In this document: in pieces, positions 12,601-22,300 of the stretch
How the letters are laid out: every line of letters begins with the position of its first letter
How positions within the stretch are numbered: the stretch's first letter is position 1
Origin: Prunella strophiata
Lineage: Eukaryota > Chordata > Aves > Passeriformes > Prunellidae
Direction of reading: 5' to 3'
DNA: 64,000 nt
NCBI GenBank assembly: GCA_036583965.1
Contig: JAZBQD010000007.1
Coordinates: 1-64,000, forward strand
Position numbers and translations under genes: made by a program
The notes under the pieces: generated by a model
Told to the model about the DNA's origin: nothing
What the model saw: the letters and a program-made list of their open reading frames with translations, nothing else
The model's database searches: none

Positions 12601-15171
12601 CCATCCCATCCCATCCCATCCCATCCCATCCCATCCCATCCCATCCCATCCCATCCCATCCCATCCCATCCCATCCCATCCCATCCCATCCCATCCCATC
12701 CCATCCCATCCCATCCCATCCCATCCCATCCCATCCCATCCCATCCCATCCCATCCCATCCCATCCCATCCCATCCCATCCCATCCCATCCCATCCCATC
12801 CCATCCCATCCCATCCCATCCCATCCCATCCCATCCCATCCCATCCCATCCCATCCCATCCCATCCCATCCCATCCCATCCCATCCCATCCCATCCCATC
12901 CCATCCCATCCCATCCCATCCCATCCCATCCCATCCCATCCCATCCCATCCCATCCCATCCCATCCCATCCCATCCCATCCCATCCCATCCCATCCCATC
13001 CCATCCCATCCCATCCCATCCCATCCCATCCCATCCCATCCCATCCCATCCCATCCCATCCCATCCCATCCCATCCCATCCCATCCCATCCCATCCCATC
13101 CCATCCCATCCCATCCCATCCCATCCCATCCCATCCCATCCCATCCCATCCCATCCCATCCCATCCCATCCCATCCCATCCCATCCCATCCCATCCCATC
13201 CCATCCCATCCCATCCCATCCCATCCCATCCCATCCCATCCCATCCCATCCCATCCCATCCCATCCCATCCCATCCCATCCCATCCCATCCCATCCCATC
13301 CCATCCCATCCCATCCCATCCCATCCCATCCCATCCCATCCCATCCCATCCCATCCCATCCCATCCCATCCCATCCCATCCCATCCCATCCCATCCCATC
13401 CCATCCCATCCCATCCCATCCCATCCCATCCCATCCCATCCCATCCCATCCCATCCCATCCCATCCCATCCCATCCCATCCCATCCCATCCCATCCCATC
13501 CCATCCCATCCCATCCCATCCCATCCCATCCCATCCCATCCCATCCCATCCCATCCCATCCCATCCCATCCCATCCCATCCCATCCCATCCCATCCCATC
13601 CCATCCCATCCCATCCCATCCCATCCCATCCCATCCCATCCCATCCCATCCCATCCCATCCCATCCCATCCCATCCCATCCCATCCCATCCCATCCCATC
13701 CCATCCCATCCCATCCCATCCCATCCCATCCCATCCCATCCCATCCCATCCCATCCCATCCCATCCCATCCCATCCCATCCCATCCCATCCCATCCCATC
13801 CCATCCCATCCCATCCCATCCCATCCCATCCCATCCCATCCCATCCCATCCCATCCCATCCCATCCCATCCCATCCCATCCCATCCCATCCCATCCCATC
13901 CCATCCCATCCCATCCCATCCCATCCCATCCCATCCCATCCCATCCCATCCCATCCCATCCCATCCCATCCCATCCCATCCCATCCCATCCCATCCCATC
14001 CCATCCCATCCCATCCCATCCCATCCCGTGCTGACCGCAGCCGCTGGGTGTTGGAGGACACCCCGGACAGGCGGTAGATGCCATCGACCACCCCGTGCTG
14101 CTCCACGAACTCCGTGCAGCTCCGGAGCACCTGCGGCACTGCGGGACACGAGCCGGCCCCACGGGGTCCCGGTGAGCCTGGATCCCCGGGATCCCACTGA
14201 TTCCTGATCCCCTGGGATCCCACTGAGCCCTGATCCCACAGAGCCCAGTGGAGCTCAGGTTCCAGAGCCCAACTGATCCTGGATCTAACAGAGCCCAGCT
14301 GAGCCCAGATCCAGACCTGGATCCACCCACACCCACCTGAACCCAAACCCAAATCCCAGATCCAGCATCGCCCACCTGGGCCCAGCCCTGGCCCCACCAG
14401 ATGGAGAGGACCTCGGCCAACACCCCCTGACTGTCCCCACAGGGTCCCTGCACTGGTCCTGGGCCACCAATTCCACAGGGATGGGGCCACCAATTCCACA
14501 GGGATGGGGCCACTGGTCCCATAGGGATGGGGCCAGCAACTCCACATCAGGATCACTTGTTCCACGGGAATGAGGCCACCAAATCCCACAGGATGGAGCC
14601 ACCAACCCCACAGGATTAGGCCACCAAATCCCAAGAAAATTGGAGGACACCAACTCCACCGGGATGAGGCCACCACATTCCAAAGATGGAGCCACCAACT
14701 CCAAAAGGACAGAGTCACCAAATCCCAAAGGATGGAGCCAGCAAATCCACGGGGATGAGGCCACCAAATCCCAAAGGATGAAGCCACCAACCCCAAGGAC
14801 CAGACCCCCCCACCTCTCAGGTCCAACCCCCCTGAGATTGGAGCCCCACCGAGCTCCAACCCCCCCAAATCCCAGCCGAGCCTCGGTGGCCGCGACGCTT
14901 CCTGGAGCCCCGGTGACGCAACGCGTGGCGCAAGTCCCCTCCGAGTCCCCTCCGAGTCCCCTCTGGGGCCCCTTCCCCACTTCCGTCGGTGGCCCCGGTG
15001 GCCCCGGTGGCCCCGGTGGCCCTGGTGGCCCTGGGGGGGGTGGGCAGGGTGGTGGCACTCACCGTCCTGCCCCGAGCGCTGGAGATGCTCGCGGAGGTCG
15101 CAGCCGAAGAGCCGCTCCCGGGAGCCGCCCTTGCGCCTCGCCCGCTGCCGGGCCTTGAGCGCCAGGGACAT
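684..15171 (-). CDS. ARHGAP30: ARHGAP30, Rho GTPase-activating protein 30 (spliced gene model)
   Basis: This RhoGAP stimulates GTP hydrolysis by Rho-family GTPases (Rac1 and RhoA for the mammalian protein). Exons read from 15171 downwards. The RhoGAP domain spans exons 1-6: [15 protein letters not shown], then [12 protein letters not shown] carrying the arginine finger, then [15 protein letters not shown], then [17 protein letters not shown], then [18 protein letters not shown]. Exon 7 has the family motif [14 protein letters not shown]. Exon 8 has [10 protein letters not shown] and [12 protein letters not shown]. The last exon has [14 protein letters not shown]. These are ARHGAP30 motifs rather than ARHGAP31, 32 or 33. 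Exons 1-7 join in consistent phase. Odd points: exons for the basic stretch after TIIE and for the acidic middle region are not found, their places are taken by tandem arrays, and the C-terminal tail is almost entirely repeat. Confidence 0.9.
757..3740 (-). CDS. ARHGAP30: ARHGAP30 last exon with repeat-expanded tail
   Basis: The exon opens with FFLAPGA, an acidic DPDSDPDE stretch and [12 protein letters not shown], matching the conserved block near the end of ARHGAP30. The frame then stays open for over 900 codons of low-complexity peptide: first tripeptide-register PET/PEI/LEI repeats (9-bp DNA unit), then [19 protein letters not shown] units, then [14 protein letters not shown] heptads (21-bp unit), ending LAALGGER at a TGA (757-759). 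Mammalian ARHGAP30 also has a Glu-rich repetitive tail here. The open frame is expected because both units are multiples of three. How much is translated is unknown. The 5' boundary is unclear because the GGGATCAAT array abuts it. Confidence 0.6.
800..1965. repeat. 21-bp minisatellite, coding register ([14 protein letters not shown])
   Basis: About 55 units of GGATTTGGGGGGCTCCAAGGG or GGATTTGGGGGGGTCCCGGGG (21 bp, plus strand). The two variants alternate irregularly and encode PPKSPLE and PPKSPRD on the minus strand. The array continues into larger 60-70 bp units at 1966-2250. It lies inside the ARHGAP30 last-exon frame. Confidence 0.9.
2300..3600. repeat. 9-bp minisatellite (TCTCTGGGG) in coding register
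   Basis: 9-bp units TCTCTGGGG/TCTCTGGGA are organised into higher-order blocks separated by TCCAGGACTTTTGGGATTTC. On the minus strand they encode Glu-Thr-Pro and Glu-Ile-Pro tripeptides. Lengths in multiples of nine preserve the ARHGAP30 frame throughout. Confidence 0.9.
3737..5688. repeat. 9-bp satellite ATTGATCCC / ATCGATCCC
   Basis: About 1.95 kb of ATTGATCCC and ATCGATCCC units, with occasional shortened CATCCC steps. It starts immediately upstream of the conserved FFLAPG codons of the ARHGAP30 last exon and fills the preceding intron. No exon is recognised inside it, although ARHGAP30 should encode further acidic sequence here. Confidence 0.92.
5689..6518. repeat. 17-bp satellite with 34-bp higher-order period
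   Basis: 17-bp units alternate between GGTGTCCCCATAACCCC and GGTGTCCCCCCGATCCC, giving a 34-bp dimer, with scattered CATGATCCC variants. It begins about 25 bp beyond the splice donor of ARHGAP30 exon 8 and runs directly into the next array. Confidence 0.92.
6545..6945 (-). CDS. ARHGAP30: ARHGAP30 exon 8 (CAGLHIS block)
   Basis: Acceptor CTCCGCAG precedes 6945 and donor CCG|GTGAGA follows 6545. In the phase set by exon 7 the whole exon is open and contains [33 protein letters not shown] and [13 protein letters not shown], matching ARHGAP30. Its first 150 bases also read as plausible protein in the other two frames: [12 protein letters not shown], then [20 protein letters not shown]. The switch points are near a run of eight C (minus strand). 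One-base errors there are therefore possible, and the N-terminal half of the exon is uncertain. Confidence 0.8.
6966..9365. repeat. 20-bp satellite built from 10-bp half-units (ACACCTGGGG)
   Basis: About 2.4 kb with unit GGATACACCTGGGGACACCT and half-unit variants GGCACACCT and GGACATCT. It fills the whole interval between ARHGAP30 exons 8 and 7. The ARHGAP30 family normally encodes a basic KVRKWRSIFNLGRS-like segment between these exons, and nothing like it is present here. Confidence 0.93.
9491..9563 (-). CDS. ARHGAP30: ARHGAP30 exon 7 (PYHTIIE motif)
   Basis: Acceptor GTCCCAG precedes 9563 and donor CACAG|GTACGG follows 9491. The exon encodes [24 protein letters not shown], a segment shared by ARHGAP30/31/32 just after the GAP domain. 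The first codon is completed by the last base of exon 6 (G|CT), which confirms the acceptor choice. Confidence 0.88.
9570..10365. repeat. degenerate CCCCAAAATGTGACACTGTCACC repeats in ARHGAP30 intron 6
   Basis: Imperfect units of 80-150 bp containing 'GGACCCCCAAAATG', 'TGTCACTG' and 'CCCACCTGGAGACCCCC' fill the intron. They are followed by a CCCGCTGTCC run next to the exon 6 donor. No coding sequence is seen. Confidence 0.7.
10366..10493 (-). CDS. ARHGAP30: ARHGAP30 exon 6 (end of RhoGAP domain)
   Basis: Acceptor CCCCAG precedes 10493 and donor CGAG|GTGCGG follows 10366. It encodes [18 protein letters not shown], then [18 protein letters not shown] and GDAPLRG, the last helices of the GAP domain. 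A nearer AG six bases downstream was rejected because the chosen one restores the conserved RS(K/R)DIEASG spacing. Confidence 0.93.
10690..11032. repeat. 15-bp minisatellite GGTGACAGGGCTGAT
   Basis: About 22 near-perfect copies lie in ARHGAP30 intron 5, with related but diverged GTGACAG sequence on both sides (10500-10690 and 11033-11140). Confidence 0.93.
11152..11259 (-). CDS. ARHGAP30: ARHGAP30 exon 5 ([17 protein letters not shown])
   Basis: Acceptor TGTCGCAG precedes 11259 and donor CTGCG|GTGAGG follows 11152. It encodes [19 protein letters not shown] followed by [16 protein letters not shown], the most conserved stretch of this RhoGAP subfamily. Phase joins cleanly to both neighbours. 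Confidence 0.95.
11347..11429 (-). CDS. ARHGAP30: ARHGAP30 exon 4
   Basis: Acceptor GCCCGCAG precedes 11429 and donor TACAG|GTGACG follows 11347. It encodes [19 protein letters not shown] and KELPEPHY, corresponding to the LVKIxEVLxELPxPxYR segment of ARHGAP30. Confidence 0.93.
11510..11654 (-). CDS. ARHGAP30: ARHGAP30 exon 3
   Basis: Acceptor AACCCCAG precedes 11654 and donor GCC|GTGAGT follows 11510. It encodes [20 protein letters not shown], then [19 protein letters not shown], then TYQLYDKFA, part of the RhoGAP fold. The first 30 or so bases are copied several times upstream in the intron, each with its acceptor. The copy at 11654 is taken as real because only it continues into the conserved sequence. 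Confidence 0.94.
11655..12262. repeat. ARHGAP30: splice-acceptor-derived repeats upstream of ARHGAP30 exon 3
   Basis: Four further copies of the exon 3 start (minus strand: CCCCAGGCAGGAGTTCGAGG and the following CGCAGCGCAGCCC) lie near 11845-11880, 12026-12060, 12131-12165 and, truncated, 12241-12262. They are separated by TTTGGGATTGGGG-type repeats of intronic origin. Units differ in length (about 100-220 bp). Each copy retains the acceptor AG and codons for QEFEAQRSP and then runs into intron-like sequence. Confidence 0.9.
12263..14026. repeat. (CCCAT)n pentanucleotide satellite, about 350 perfect copies
   Basis: About 1.76 kb of uninterrupted CCCAT units (ATGGG on the minus, coding strand) occupies ARHGAP30 intron 2. 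It ends 10 bp from the exon 2 donor and begins inside a truncated copy of the exon 3 start. On the transcript strand the unit GGGAT gives runs of three G every five bases, a strong G-quadruplex pattern. Confidence 0.97.
14036..14138 (-). CDS. ARHGAP30: ARHGAP30 exon 2 (arginine finger)
   Basis: Acceptor CCCGCAG precedes 14138 and donor CTGCG|GTCAGC follows 14036. It encodes [18 protein letters not shown] followed by [17 protein letters not shown]. The Arg in GIYRLSG is the catalytic arginine finger of RhoGAP domains. The five-base satellite starts about ten bases after the donor. Confidence 0.95.
14139..15060. other. ARHGAP30 intron 1
   Basis: Degenerate repeats such as GATGGAGCCACCAAATCCCA (14450-14810) and GAGCCCAGCTGATCC (14200-14330) fill most of the intron. 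A GGTGGCCCC run lies just before the exon 1 donor. No other exon is seen. Confidence 0.7.
15063..15171 (-). CDS. ARHGAP30: ARHGAP30 exon 1 with start codon
   Basis: ATG at 15171-15169 opens [20 protein letters not shown], followed by [16 protein letters not shown]. Donor GACG|GTGAGT follows 15063. The basic N-terminus followed at once by FGCDL matches the short leader of ARHGAP30/31. ARHGAP32/33 have PX and SH3 domains before this point. The split codon G|TG joins to VPQVL in exon 2. Confidence 0.92.
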
Positions 15172-15360
15172 GGGGACGGGGACACGGCCGGGGACAGCGC
15201 GGGGGACACGGCCGGGGACGCGGGGGCCACGCCAGGGGGGTCCCGGCGCTGTCCCCGCGGGGGTGGCAGGAAGGCAGAGGCCGCGCTCGAGGCGCTTCCT
15301 GCTCCCCGCGGCCACGAAACCACAGCGAGGGCGGGGACGCCTGCGCACACGCGTGTGCAA
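15172..15360 (-). promoter_or_regulatory. ARHGAP30: CpG-rich promoter/5' UTR of ARHGAP30
   Basis: This GC- and CpG-dense stretch (GGGACACGGCCGGGGAC, GCGCTCGAGGCGC) directly precedes the start codon and is bounded by a minisatellite at 15350. No TATA box is evident. The transcription start was not located. Confidence 0.5.
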
Positions 15361-15800
15361 GGGACACGCCCTGGGGACAGGGGACACGAGTGGGTGTGCA
15401 AGGGACACGCCCTGGGGACAGGGGACACGAGTGGGTGTGCAAGGGACATGCTCTGGGGACAGGGGACACGAGTGGGTGTGCAAGGGACACGCCCTGGGGA
15501 CAACCTGAGTGTGCAAGGGACACGCCCTGGGGACAGGGGACACGAGTGGGTGTGCAAGGGACATGCTCTGGGGACAGGGGACACGAGTGGGTGTGCAAGG
15601 GACACGCCCTGGGGACACCTGAGTGTGCAAGGGACACGCCCTGGGGACAGGGGACACGAGTGGGTGTGCAAGGGACATGCTCTGGGGACAGGGGACACGA
15701 GTGGGTGTGCAAGGGACACGCCCTGGGGACACCTGAGTGTGTAAGGGACACGCCCTGGGGACAGGGGACACGTGTGGGTGTGCAAGGGACATGCCATGGA
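15350..15800. repeat. about 42-bp minisatellite upstream of ARHGAP30
   Basis: Tandem units contain GTGTGCAAGGGACACGCCCT and GGGGACAGGGGACACGAGTG. The same repeat reappears at 25620-25790, on the right side of the first gap. This shows that the spacer between ARHGAP30 and NECTIN4 belongs to the duplicated segment. Confidence 0.9.
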
Positions 15801-16380
15801 GACACGCCAATGTGCATGACACACCTGGGGACACACCTGGCGTCACCTGGGCACACCTGGGGACATCCTTGCACACTTCACTCCCGCCTTGCACACTCCC
15901 CTGCCCCCCCCCCCAGCCCCACCTTGGCCACTCCGCCCTCACACCCACAGTGCCACCCCCGTGTCACCCCCATGTCTCAGTGCCACCAGTGTCACCCCTG
16001 TGTTACCTGTGTGACCTGCATGTCTCAGTGTCATCCCAGTCACTGTGTCACCTGCGTCACCCACGTGCCACCCACGTGTCTCAGTGTCACCCCTGTGCCA
16101 CCTGCATGTCACTGTGCCAACTGCGTGTTACCCGTGTCACCTACACGTCTCAGTGTCACCACTGAGCCACCTGTCTCACCTCCGTGTCACCCGCATGTCT
16201 CAGTGTCACCCCCAGGCCACCGTGTCACCCATGCTCCCCCCGTGTCACCTGTGTGTTACCGTGCCACCCACGTGTCCCAGTGTCACCCCCGTGTCACCCA
16301 CGTTACCTGTGTCACCTGAGTGTCTCAGTGTCCCCCCCAGTGTCCCCAAGCTGTCACACTCGGGCCCAGTCCCGCGGGTC
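15801..16380. other. spacer between ARHGAP30 and NECTIN4 copy A
   Basis: CACACCTGGGG and GTGTCACCCACGTGTCTCAG degenerate repeats; no gene seen. The corresponding stretch in copy B is 25800-26237. Confidence 0.65.
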
Positions 16381-16381
16381 C

Positions 16382-16387
16382 TTTATT
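16382..16387 (-). terminator. NECTIN4: poly(A) signal, NECTIN4 copy A
   Basis: TTTATT on plus is AATAAA on minus, in the context CCTGTAAATAAAGGACC, identical to copy B. It defines a 3' UTR of about 1 kb. Confidence 0.75.
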
Positions 16388-19300
16388 TACAGGGTCTATA
16401 CACGGCTGTACAGCCCCTCCCCCAGCCCGGGGGGGAGGGGACACGGCTGTCCCCAGTGCCACCACAGCCCGGGGGGGTTTGGGGGGACACGGCTGTCCCC
16501 AGTGCCACACAGCCCGGGGGGGTTGGGGGGACACAGCTGTCCCTGGTGTCACCACGAGTGTCCCCAGCCCCTGTTTGGGTGGCACCCGGGGACAGGAGCT
16601 TGTCCTGGGGCTTGTCCCCAAGCCTGTGATGGCAGGGAGGTGGCACCTGGGGACCAGAGTCCATCCTTGACCCCACGCCAGCAGGGAGGGGACACTTGGG
16701 GACAGGAGCTTGTCCTGGGGCTTGGTGGTATCCCCAAGCCAGTGACAGCAAGGAAGTGGCACCAGGGGACAGGAGCTTGTCCCCAATCCTGTGATGGCAG
16801 GGAGGTGGCACTTGGGGACCAGAGTCCATCTCTGAAGCAGGGAGGTGACACTTGGGGACCAGAGAATGTCCTTGAGCTCGGTGGTGTCCCCAAGCCTGTG
16901 CCAGCAGCAAGGTGACACTTCAGGACTGAAGAATGTCCTGGGGCTTGGTGGTGTCCCCAACTCCATGTGCCAGCAGGGAGGTGACACTTGGGGACCAGAG
17001 TCTTTGCTTGACCCCACACCAGCAGGGAGGTGACACCCGGGGACAGCAGCCAGTCCTGGGGCACTGTCCTTGTCCCCAGCCCCACACCAGCAGGGAGGTG
17101 ACACCCGGGGACAGCAGCCAGTCCTGGGGCACTGTCCTTGTCCCCAGCCCTACACCAGCAGGGAGGTGACACCTGGGGACTGAAGTCCATCCTTGACCCC
17201 ACACCAGCAGGCAGGTGACACAGTCCTGGGGCACTGTCCTTGTCCCCAACCCCACACCAGCAGGGATGGTGACACCCAAGGACCAGAGTCCACCTTGACC
17301 CCACACCAGCAGGGAGGTGACACCCGGGGACCAGAGCAGCAGGGACAGAGCCGGGCGGGCGCGGGGGGGGCTGGCTGTGCCCTGGCTGTCCCCAAATGTC
17401 CCCAGGTGTCCCCCCGGAGCCCGGCTCCACACCAGGTGGCCGCGGCCGTTGATGTAGATGCCGTTGAGCTGGGCTTGGCCTGCAGCATCCCGTTCTCCTG
17501 CACGAAGTGCGTCATGGCCGCCTTGATGGGGTCCCCCCCGCCGCCCCCCTCCTCCTCCTCCTCCTTGGGCTCCTTCCCGCCGGGCGCTGGCGGCGGTGGC
17601 ACCGCAGGGACAGCGGGGACAATGGGGACGTCGGTCTGCGTCTCGATCTCCCGCACCGTGGAGAGCGTGGAGTAACTGCGGCCCTCGGGCTCCTCACTCT
17701 GGGGACAAGGGACAAGGGACACGTCAGGGACACCATGGGGCGTGGGGTGGGGTGGGGGTTGATGGGGACATGGGGACCAATAGGGACCCATGGGGACATG
17801 GGGACCAATGGGGACATGGAGACCATGGGGACACGGGCACCTTGTGGACATTGGGACCAATGGGGACACAGGGACCAGTGGGGACGTTGGGACCATGGGG
17901 ACAAACAGTGGCACCTTGGGGACATGAACACCATGGGGACATTGGGGACCAATGGGGACATGGGGACTAACAGGGACACAAGGATCAGTGGGGACATGGA
18001 GGTCACTTGGGACACGGACACTGATCAGAACAAGGGCATGGACAGGGACACCAGTGGGGACATGGGGAGGACCAGGTGATGTGGGCACCATGGGGACATG
18101 GACATCACCAGTGACATGGGCACTGTGGGGGACACGGATGCCATTTGTGACAGGAGTGTCACTGGGGACACAGACACCCCCAGGAACAGGGTGACCCCAT
18201 GTCCCCTGTGTCCCCGTGTCTCACCATGGCAGAGCAGATGCTGGTGCCACGCAGGCTGTCCCCTCGCAGGCTGTCCCCTCTCAGACTGTCCCCTCGCAGG
18301 CTGTCCCCTCGCAGGCTGCCCTGGCGACTCTCTGTCCGCAGCTGCAGCGTCTCCTCCAGCTGGGACAGTCTGGTCAGCACCCAGGACACCCCAGACACCC
18401 CATGGACACCCCCAGACACCCCATGGACATTGCATGGACACCCCATGGACATTGCATGGACACCCCACAGTCCAGCCCCATGGACTGACCCATGGACACC
18501 TCACAGACACCCCACAGTTTGACCCCATGACCATTCCATGGACAACCCATGGACATCCCCCAGTTTGACCCCATGGACACCCCAAGGACATTCCATGGAC
18601 ACCCCAAAGTCTGACCCATGGACACACCATGGACATTCCAGGGACACCCCATGGACACCCCAAAGTCTGACCCACAGACATTCCATGGACACCCCACAGC
18701 CCAACCCAACCCCTGTTCCTTGGGCACCCCAAGGCCCAGCACCCCCCACTCTGAGCCACCACTCTGGGCACCCCAATTTCCATGTCCCCCCACCTGTGCC
18801 CGGGGGTCGCTGCTGTGGCTGGAGTGGAGCCTCCGGATGGAATTTTCCCGGGTCAGCGTCAGCTCCTCCTCGCTGGGGACACGGGGACACTCAGCACTGG
18901 CCATGTGTCACCTCCCGTGTCCCCACATGTTCTGCTGTGTCCTTCTGTGTCACCCTGTGTCCTCCTATGTCCCCTCGTGGCTGTGTCCATCTCCCACATC
19001 TCCTGTGTCACCCCTGTCCCCTGTGTCCTCCCTTGTCCTGCTGTGTCCCCCGTGTCCTGCCATGTCCTCTGTGTCTATCCCATGTCCCCATCATGTCCCC
19101 ATGTGTCCCCCTGCATCTTCCATGTCCCCGTGTCCATCCTGCCTCCCACTGACCCCTGTCCCCCATATCCCCCATGTCCCCTGTGTCCCCATGTCCCTCC
19201 ATGTACCTGTGTCCTGCAATGTCCCCCAGTGTCCCCCGTGTCCCCCATGTCCCCGTGTCCCCTCCCTTACTACTTCTCGGAGATGCGCTGTGTCTTGCGT

Positions 19301-22300
19301 TTGTGGTACAGGGTCATGACCACCACGACGATGACGAGGACGCAGAGCAGGACGGCGGCGATGACCCCGACCACGACCACCGAGGCCGACACCAGGTCCA
19401 CGCGGCGCACGGTGTCCTCTGCGGGCACCCAGGGGGGTCAGGGGACACCCCGAAATGGGGGACACCCCAAAATGGGGGACACCCCACAGCGGTAAGGGAC
19501 ACCCCAAATGGGGGGACATCCCATGGGGGTCAGGGGAGACCCTGATAATGGGGGACACCCCATGGGCGTAAAGGGACACCACAAAACGGGGAGACCCCAC
19601 CGGGGTCAGGGGACACCCAAAACAGGGGGGACCCCAAAGGGGTCAGGGGACACTCCAGAAGGTGGTGTGGGATGGTGGGGGGGGTGGGTGACCAGTGGGT
19701 GGGGATGGACAGCAAGAGGTGTCAGAGGGACAGATGGACGGACAAATCCATGGATGGGCAGATGGACGAGTCCATCCATGGATGGATGGAGGGGTGTCCA
19801 TGATCAGATGGACAAAGACATCCAGAGTGGGAGGATGGACAGATGGACAAGCCCATGGACGGTGGGTGGGTGACCAGTGAGTGGGGATGGACAGTGAGAG
19901 GTGTCAGAGGGATGGAGGGATGGACAGATGGACGGATGGATGAATGGATAAGCAGGAATCTGGAGGCACGAGCAGATGGGTGAGTGGACGGAAGGGTGGA
20001 TGAGTGGACGGAAGGACAGAGGAGTGGACAGAAGGGAGGATGAGTGGACAGAAGGATGGATGAGTGGACAGAAGGGAGGATGAGTGGACAGAAGGACGGA
20101 TGAGTGGACGGAAGGGTGGATGAGTGGACGGAAGGGCAGGTGAGCAGGCAGTGAGTAAAACCTGGATGAGCACACGATGAGTGGACGGGCGTGGAAGAGG
20201 GACGGACGTGGGTGGGATGGGCACAGGATGGGAGGAGAGGAGGGAGGGACAGATGGATGGATGGATGTGTGGATGGACAGATGGGTGGCTGGACGAGTGG
20301 ATGAACGGATGGGTGGACAGGTGGATGAATGGATGGATGGATGAGTGGACAGATGGGTGGGTGGACAGAGGGATGGGTCGATGAACAAATGGATGGATGG
20401 ATGATGGATGGATGGACGAGTGGACAAGTGGATGGTCAGATAAACAGACACACAGACATACAAACAGATGGAGAAACCAAGCCCAGCACTCCCCCCACCA
20501 CACCCTCTCCCTTCTGCCACTGCCACCCTCGGAGGTGTCCCCGCTGCCCTGTCCCCACCTGTGGCACGTCCCCGGATGCTGACGTTGGCCCGGGCCTCCT
20601 TGGCAGCCACGCGGTTGGACACTCGGCACACGTAGTCGCCGGCGTCGGCCACGGCCAGCGGCCGCTGGAACAGCAGCGTGTCCCCCTTGGCCCTGACACC
20701 CGCGGGCAGCGGCGCGTCCACCCTGCGGGGACAGCCCGGTGTCAGCCACGGTGACAGCCACAGTGACAGCCACGGTGACAGCCACGGTGACAGCCACAGT
20801 GACAGCCACGGTGACAGCCCCCCAGTGACATCTTCCAGTGACAGCCCCGATGTCAGGCCCATGGACAGCCCCGGTGTCAGCCACGGTGACAAACCCTGGT
20901 GACATCTCCCGCTGACACCCCCCGGTGACAATCCCCAGTGACACCCCCCAGTGGCAATCCCCAGTGACACCCCCCGGTGACAATCCCCAGTGACACCCCC
21001 CGGTGACAATCCCCAGTGACACCCCCCGGTGTCAGCCCCCGGTGACAATCCCCAGTGACACCCCCCGGTGTCAGCCCCCGGTGACAATCCCCAGTGACAC
21101 CCCCCTGGCCTGCCCGGGCGGGCGTGGCATCAAAGCCGGCGGTGCCGGTTCCCACGGGTGACGCCCAGCCGGGCACCGCGGGGGCTCTGACCGGGCACGC
21201 GGCACTGCCAGGCCCCGCCACGGCGGCACCGGCACCGGCACGGGGACGGGCGTGGGCAGGGATTGGGGGTGGGGAGGGGTGGCAGGGACTGGGGGACACG
21301 GCAGGGACATTGGGGACATGGTGGGGACAGAGGGATGTGGCAGGGACAGGAGGGACACAGCAGGGACACGGGGACACGACAGGGACATGGGTGTGGGGAC
21401 ATGGCACAGGAGCAGAGGGATGTGGCAGAGACAGGAGGGACAAAGCAGGGACAAGGGGACATGGCAGGGACAAGGAGGACATCAGCACAGGCAGTGGGGA
21501 CACAGCAGGGCCATGGAACATGGCCAGGGACACAGACACGGTCAGGGGGACACGGTGGGGACAGAGCTGGGGCAGGGGACACTGCAGAGACACTGCAGGG
21601 ACATGAACATGCTCCAGACCATGGTGGGGACAGAGCAGGATATGGGCAAGGGGACCCAGGGCAGGGGCTGTGGGGAGGTGGCAGCAGGTGACAGGGGTGA
21701 CAGCAGGTGACAGGGGGTGACAGTGGCCTCACCGTGTCCAGTTGTAGGTCGGGGGGGGGTTGCCGTCCCCCAGGCAGGTCAGGGCCGCCCCCTCCATCCC
21801 CTCCTGCCACTCGGCCGTGTGGCCCAGCACCGACGCGTCCGACAGGTCTGGGGACACCGAGGGGACAGTCAGGGGACAAGGTGCCACGGCCCCGCTGTGC
21901 CCCCCATGGCCACGGTGTCCCCCTCCATGTCCTTCATCCTCCCAATGCCCCACCCTCTGTGTCCCCAAGGTTCTCCATGCCAGCATGCCCAAGTGTCACC
22001 TGTGTCCCCTGTATCCCCAACACCTCCCACCGACCCAGTGTCCCCAAATTCCCCAGTGTCCCCAGTGCTCCCCACGATTTCCATGTCACCCATGTCCCCA
22101 ACACCCTCCATGTCCCCAGTGCCCTCCACACACCCCTTGTCCCAAATGCCCTCCATGTTCCAAACACCTTCCATGTCCCCTGTCAACCCCCATGTCCCCA
22201 ATGCCCATCATGTCCCCAATGCCCCCCATGTCCCCAGTGCTCCCCACACTCCTCATGTCCCCAGCGCCCCCCATGTCTCCAATGCCCTCCATGTCCCCAA

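Noticed and set aside
12263..14026. Interstitial telomeric repeat
   Set aside because: Unit is CCCAT/ATGGG, not CCCTAA/TTAGGG; only the quadruplex potential is shared.
10366..15171. Assignment of the RhoGAP gene to ARHGAP33, ARHGAP32 or ARHGAP31
   Set aside because: [42 protein letters not shown] and the short N-terminus fit ARHGAP30 best; ARHGAP32/33 would have PX and SH3 exons before FGCDL.
11343..15948. Open frames of over 1000 codons with GMGWD repeats
   Set aside because: They read through (ATGGG)n in ARHGAP30 intron 2 and join unrelated exons and introns.
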